Shown: positions 63,885 to 64,000 of the stretch, piece after piece
Position numbering within the stretch: the first letter of the stretch is position 1
How the letters are laid out: each line of letters begins with the position of its first letter
Source of the DNA: Caballeronia telluris
Lineage (GTDB): Bacteria; Pseudomonadota; Gammaproteobacteria; Burkholderiales; Burkholderiaceae
Direction: 5' to 3'
DNA length: 64,000 nucleotides
Assembly (NCBI RefSeq): GCF_001544495.1
Contig: NZ_FCNZ02000021.1
Coordinates: 1 to 64,000 of the forward strand
Notes under the pieces: model-generated
The model's input: the letters and a program-made list of their open reading frames with translations, nothing else
What the model was told of the DNA's origin: nothing
The model's database searches: none
Program-made: the position numbers and the translations under genes

Positions 63885-63962
63885 CAAACAGCCTAATCGA
63901 ATAACGACAGGCACCCGCTCAGGGAGGAGAAGCGGGGAGTTCAGCGCAAAGCGCCTAGCTCG
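63858..63962 (-). ncRNA. candidate trans-acting small RNA with anti-Shine-Dalgarno loop
   Basis: A stretch of about 105 bases on the minus strand without an open frame, ending in the strong terminator at 63858-63884. A -10-like TATCAT lies at 63969-63974; no clear -35 is seen before the edge. The predicted fold has a small 5' hairpin, then a stem CCCGCT/AGCGGG (63936-63914) with an 11-base loop TCTCCTCCCTG, an A/T-rich linker, and the terminator. The C/T-rich loop is complementary to AGGGAGGAG-type ribosome-binding sites, as in known SD-blocking sRNAs. The 5' end is an estimate. Confidence 0.6.
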
Positions 63963-64000
63963 ATCGGTATGATATACCATTGTCTTGAAAAGTTTCTGGA

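Overview
The window is a high-G+C, gene-dense stretch of core chromosome from a betaproteobacterium, almost certainly Burkholderia sensu lato (Burkholderia / Paraburkholderia / Caballeronia). The support is gene content and order: petABC with sspAB, a long minus-strand block running mlaFEDACB - ABC-2 pair - ibaG - murA - his - tatABC, the thiO-S-G-E operon under a TPP riboswitch, gltBD, the pilMNOQ - aroK - aroB - dgt series, and system II cytochrome c biogenesis next to cytochrome c4 and engB. I see no prophage, integron, CRISPR array or complete insertion sequence. The only mobile-element-like gene is a REP-associated (Y1/RAYT) transposase relative beside gltB.

Layout. 1-390: leader and P1 promoter of an rRNA operon that reads off the left edge, then tRNA-Thr(TGT). 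408-4447: sspAB and the bc1 complex (petABC). 4662-6652: a Nif3/YbgI protein divergent from a DegS-like protease. 6748-24878: a minus-strand block of about 18 kb holding phospholipid transport (mla), an ABC-2 exporter, ibaG, murA, all ten histidine biosynthesis genes with marC inserted, a HIT hydrolase and tatABC. 24983-28608: thiamine operon with promoter and riboswitch. 28879-37000: an SbmA/BacA-like ABC protein, then glutamate synthase gltBD. 37000-39600: RAYT-like gene, OmpW-family porin and a DUF883 ribosome/membrane protein. 39635-44932: ugpBAEC-Q glycerol-3-phosphate uptake, with an extra ABM-domain gene inside. 45000-52092: dgt, aroB, aroK and the type IV pilus assembly genes. 52295-56748: PBP1a, frataxin, an LptM-like lipoprotein and lysA. 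56795-63825: msrPQ, ccsB/resB, cytochrome c4 and engB. The right edge holds a candidate small RNA on the minus strand.

Several parts connect. TatABC is encoded in the same window as two likely Tat substrates, the Rieske protein and MsrP. The CcsB/ResB haem-ligation machinery is encoded with two c-type cytochromes, c1 and c4. Many start codons overlap the previous stop by ATGA, GTGA or TAATG, which indicates translational coupling in the his, mla, thi, ugp, pil and aro operons.

The observations I consider most worth following are: the minus-strand sRNA candidate at 63858-63962, whose hairpin loop mimics an anti-Shine-Dalgarno sequence; the RAYT-like protein lacking the first His of its HUH motif; a PilO-PilP fusion; an ABM-domain gene embedded in ugp; and a strong terminator placed about 20 bases before the resB start codon. 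All calls come from reading the sequence and family knowledge; no database search was run.
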